A DNA stretch of 8,538 nucleotides. Source: an uncultured Bacteroidales bacterium. Lineage in GTDB: Bacteria; Bacteroidota; Bacteroidia; Bacteroidales; P3. The stretch covers positions 1-8,538 of the forward strand of contig CALGCG010000014.1 of the NCBI GenBank assembly GCA_937884485.1, read 5' to 3'. Each line of letters starts with the position of its first letter. Position 1 is the first letter of the stretch. The notes below the pieces were generated by a model. That model worked only from the letters and a program-made list of their open reading frames with translations, did no database searches and had not been told where the DNA came from. Position numbers and translations under genes: made by a program. Positions 6,155-8,538 of the stretch are shown here, one piece after another.

Positions 6155-7459
6155 ATGACAACAACACTTATCATCTCAATCATACTCATCCTGGTGGTCA
6201 TCCTGCTGCTGGTGGCGCTGCTGCTGGTGCTGCGCGCCAAGCTCATGCCGCAAGGCAACGTGAAGATCACCATCAACGACGACCGCGAACTCACCGTGCC
6301 CACCGGCGGCACCCTCATCTCCACCCTCGGCGAGCAGGGCATCCACCTGCCCTCGGCCTGCGGCGGCAAAGGCAGCTGCGGCCAGTGCAAATGCCGCGTC
6401 GTCAAAGGCGGCGGCAGCATCCTCCCCACCGAGGTGCCCCACTTCAGCCGCAAGCAGGTGCAGGAAGGCTGGCGTCTGGGCTGCCAGGTGAAGGTTAAGG
6501 AAGACCTCGCCCTCAAGCTCCCCCAGAGCATCCTCAGCATCAAGGAGTACGAGTGCACCGTGGTCAGCAACAAGAACGTGGCCACCTTCATCAAGGAATT
6601 CAAGGTGCAGCTGCCCGCCGGCGAGCACATGGACTTCGTCCCCGGCTCCTACGCCCAGATACGCATCCCCAAGTTCGACATCCGCTACAGCGACTTCGAC
6701 CGCTCGCTCATCGGCGACGAGTACCTGCCCTCGTGGGAGAAATTCAAGATGTTCGACCTCCGCTGCGTCAACACCGAGCCCACCATCCGCGCCTACTCCA
6801 TGGCCAACTACCCCGCCGAAGGCGATGTCTTCATGCTCACCGTCCGCATCGCCACGCCGCCCTTCACGGCCGACCGCTCCGGATTCCAGAACGTTAACCC
6901 CGGCATAGCCTCCTCCTACATCTTCTCCCTCAAGCCCGGCGACAAGGTCATCATGTCCGGCCCCTACGGCGAGTTCCACGTGCGCGGCACCGAGAACAAC
7001 ACCTGGACCGACGCCCCCCGCGGCAACGAGATGATATGGGTCGGCGGCGGCGCCGGCATGGCACCCCTCCGCGCCCAGATTATGCACCTCACGCGCACCC
7101 TCGACTGCCACAACCGCCCCATGCACTACTTCTACGGCGCCCGCGCCCTCAACGAGGTGTTCTACCTCAACGACTTCCTCGAACTCGAGAAGACGCACCC
7201 CAACTTCCACTTCCACTTGGCCCTCGACCGCCCCGACCCGGCCGCCGACGCCGCCGGCGTGAAGTACACTGCAGGCTTCGTCCACAACGTCATGTACGAC
7301 ACCTACCTCAAGGACCACCCCGCCCCCGAGGACATCGAGTACTACATGTGCGGCCCCGGCCCCATGAGCTCGGCCGTCGTCAAGATGCTCGACTCCCTCG
7401 GCGTCCAGCCCGAAAGCATCGCCTACGACGACTTCGGCGGCGGCGCCCCCAAGAAGTGA
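6155..7459 (+). CDS. nqrF: Na+-translocating NADH:quinone reductase subunit F
   Basis: NADH-oxidising entry subunit of NQR. Its 434 residues are somewhat longer than Vibrio NqrF (408). A single N-terminal membrane helix (about 5-27) is followed by a ferredoxin-type 2Fe-2S domain with ligands Cys69, Cys75, Cys78 and Cys110 (CGGKGSCGQC and LGCQ). Next comes a ferredoxin reductase-like module: FAD-binding RAYSMANYP from Arg212, GPYGEFHVR, and the NADH-binding GGGAGMAPLRAQI starting at Gly297. The C-terminal part has YYMCGPGPM with Cys399 and ends in DDFGGGAPKK, with the terminal DDFG type of the family. It passes two electrons from NADH through FAD to the 2Fe-2S centre and on to NqrD/E. It is the last gene of the operon; a palindromic repeat begins 3 bases after the stop. 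There is no Shine-Dalgarno sequence in the 4-base gap before it. Confidence 0.95.
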   Translation: MTTTLIISIILILVVILLLVALLLVLRAKLMPQGNVKITINDDRELTVPTGGTLISTLGEQGIHLPSACGGKGSCGQCKCRVVKGGGSILPTEVPHFSRKQVQEGWRLGCQVKVKEDLALKLPQSILSIKEYECTVVSNKNVATFIKEFKVQLPAGEHMDFVPGSYAQIRIPKFDIRYSDFDRSLIGDEYLPSWEKFKMFDLRCVNTEPTIRAYSMANYPAEGDVFMLTVRIATPPFTADRSGFQNVNPGIASSYIFSLKPGDKVIMSGPYGEFHVRGTENNTWTDAPRGNEMIWVGGGAGMAPLRAQIMHLTRTLDCHNRPMHYFYGARALNEVFYLNDFLELEKTHPNFHFHLALDRPDPAADAAGVKYTAGFVHNVMYDTYLKDHPAPEDIEYYMCGPGPMSSAVVKMLDSLGVQPESIAYDDFGGGAPKK

Positions 7460-7462
7460 CGA

Positions 7463-7521
7463 TGGACCGCCGGCGTCCCGCCGGCACAAACAACCTGGAC
7501 CGCCGGCGTCCCGCCGGCACA
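7463..7521. repeat. Two copies of a palindromic GC-rich repeat
   Basis: Two identical 26-base copies, at 7463-7488 and 7496-7521, lie 33 bases apart. Each contains the palindrome gccggcg-tcc-cgccggc: 7-bp stems at 7469-7475/7479-7485 and 7502-7508/7512-7518, each with a 3-base loop. Because each copy is nearly self-complementary, the two can also pair with each other. They fill the gap between the converging nqrF and the - strand gene. That suits a REP-like dispersed element or a transcription barrier serving both strands. No T-run follows, so it is not a standard intrinsic terminator. Two copies 33 bases apart with a 7-base spacer are not a CRISPR array. Confidence 0.75.
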
Positions 7522-7527
7522 CCCCAT

Positions 7528-8538
7528 CTACCTTAACAACAACACCGTACCCAGATACCGCTTGGCGAGACCTCCCGCCAAGCGGTATTCGCATATATAG
7601 GCATAGGCCCCTTGCGGGCAGGCCGTGCCTTGTCCGTCCCTGCCGTCCCATCCGGCGGCAACGTCGGCAACACGGGCCACCAGCAGCCCCTCGCGGCTGT
7701 ATATCGTCATCTCGTAGGCCTCCACCACCTGGTCGGTAACCATCGCAAAACGGTTGTTGGTCTCCGCCCCGGGGGTGAAGGCATTGGGGAACCATACCGA
7801 CGCCCTGCCTAACGGGAACACCAGCAGGCTGTCGGCGCAGCAGCCGGGGCCTGTGCAGCATTCCACCCTCACCCACAAGCTGTCGCCCGCCACATCGCCG
7901 AAGTGCCATCGCACCCTGTCCCCTTCGGCCTCGCCGCCGTCGGAGAACGACCACCGCACACTCGACACCCCCGACCGCTCCTCCAGCATCAGCACCGGAT
8001 GGTCGAAGTCCACAACCTCCCGGTCGGCCACGACATTCACCTCCGGATATTCATGCACGACCACCACCACGCTGTCGGCCACCTCGCCGCCGGGCGTCAA
8101 CAGGCAGTAGGTGGTGGTGACCCTTGGACTCACCGTCAGCGACATACAGCCCTGACAGCCGTCGAAGGCCGTATCGGCGGGACGTATGTCCCAACGGTAG
8201 TAGTCGGTCTGTTCGGCACGCAGCACCACGCTGTCGCCCAGGCAGATGTCTGTGCGGTCGGCCCCGATGCGGGGAAGCACTCCGCGTGCCGTGAGGTGCA
8301 CCGAGTCCTCGGCGCGGCAGAAGCGCCGCAGGCTGAGGCCCGTCATGCGCACAAACTGCTGCGCCAGGATGGAGAGGGTAATCTGGCTGTACTGGTAGGA
8401 GGACAGCTCCAGCCGCAGACGCCCGTCCGCCAAGGTGCTGTCCATCAACACCTGATTGCCCAAGGCCACCTGCACGGGCACCGCGCCGCCGTCGCCGAGG
8501 GTGGCCTCGAGGCGATAGGGCGTCTGCGGCTCGACGGG
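7528..8538 (-). CDS. Secreted protein with gliding-motility/type IX secretion C-terminal domain (partial)
   Basis: The reading frame is open from the right edge to TAG at 7528-7530, giving at least 336 residues; the N-terminus, with any signal peptide, lies outside. Around visible residues 98-104 (ICLGDSV) begins an Ig/PKD-like repeat that runs through VSPRVTTTYC (136-145), a common adhesin-like module. The last 90 or so residues match the gliding motility-associated C-terminal domain (TIGR04131, type B sorting signal): FPNAFTPG at 250-257, then MTIYSREG, WDGRDGQGTACPQGAYAY at 297-314, and a final GTVLLLR. Proteins with this domain are exported by the type IX system and attached to or released from the cell surface. 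Two double cysteines, CC at 227-228 and 233-234, flank TGPG and may form disulfides outside the cell. The gene converges with nqrF and belongs to a separate transcript. Its specific role is unknown. Confidence 0.85.
   Translation of the reverse strand, partial: PVEPQTPYRLEATLGDGGAVPVQVALGNQVLMDSTLADGRLRLELSSYQYSQITLSILAQQFVRMTGLSLRRFCRAEDSVHLTARGVLPRIGADRTDICLGDSVVLRAEQTDYYRWDIRPADTAFDGCQGCMSLTVSPRVTTTYCLLTPGGEVADSVVVVVHEYPEVNVVADREVVDFDHPVLMLEERSGVSSVRWSFSDGGEAEGDRVRWHFGDVAGDSLWVRVECCTGPGCCADSLLVFPLGRASVWFPNAFTPGAETNNRFAMVTDQVVEAYEMTIYSREGLLVARVADVAAGWDGRDGQGTACPQGAYAYICEYRLAGGLAKRYLGTVLLLR

Noticed and set aside
7463..7521. CRISPR-like repeat pair
   Set aside because: Only two copies, a 7-base spacer and strong internal palindromes; no cas genes nearby.
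6176..7954. 592-codon - strand open frame over nqrF and the end of the sorting-domain gene
   Set aside because: Antisense shadow of GC-ending codons, with Val/Ala/Gly/Asp-rich low-complexity protein. It conflicts with two well-supported genes, including nqrF with all its cofactor motifs.
8479..8481. GTG as the start of the - strand sorting-domain gene
   Set aside because: The frame remains open for 19 more codons to the window edge and no signal peptide follows the GTG, so the gene is better treated as truncated by the window.

Overview
The window is one end of a GC-rich Bacteroidales-type chromosome (phylum Bacteroidota), probably from an uncultured or gut lineage. Four things point there. 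The only convincing promoter has the Bacteroidetes -33/-7 form (TTTG, 19 bases, TATTTTTG). Most start codons follow A-rich leaders without a Shine-Dalgarno sequence. A complete Na+-translocating NADH:quinone reductase (NQR) operon is present. The rightmost gene ends in a gliding-motility/type IX secretion C-terminal domain. The genus cannot be fixed from the sequence.

Layout: positions 1-305 are non-coding, with a short AT-rich tandem repeat, a very GC-rich hairpin island, and then the AT-rich promoter and leader. From 306 to 7459 seven genes run on the + strand as one apparent operon: aspA (aspartate ammonia-lyase), nqrA, nqrB, nqrC, nqrD, nqrE and nqrF. Junctions are tight: gaps of 7, 10, 29 and 4 bases and overlaps of 4 and 8 bases. 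Positions 7460-7527 hold two copies of a palindromic GC-rich repeat. A partial secreted or surface protein gene on the - strand converges on the operon and runs off the right edge.

How the genes work together: NqrF oxidises NADH with FAD and a 2Fe-2S centre. Electrons pass through the NqrD/NqrE iron centre and the covalent FMNs of NqrC and NqrB to a quinone, probably menaquinone, while Na+ is pumped out. Aspartase turns aspartate into fumarate and ammonia. In an anaerobe, fumarate is the acceptor that lets fumarate reductase reoxidise the quinol, so placing aspA first could tie supply of the electron acceptor to the Na+ pump. Fumarate reductase and the flavin transferase ApbE, which NqrB and NqrC need, are not in the window.

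No wholly new system is evident. The points most worth a second look are: the abrupt codon-usage change inside nqrC; a strong hairpin between two candidate nqrB starts; textbook Shine-Dalgarno sequences only at the two overlapping junctions; a ten-T run in the promoter spacer; the paired palindromic repeats after nqrF; and the aspA-nqr linkage.
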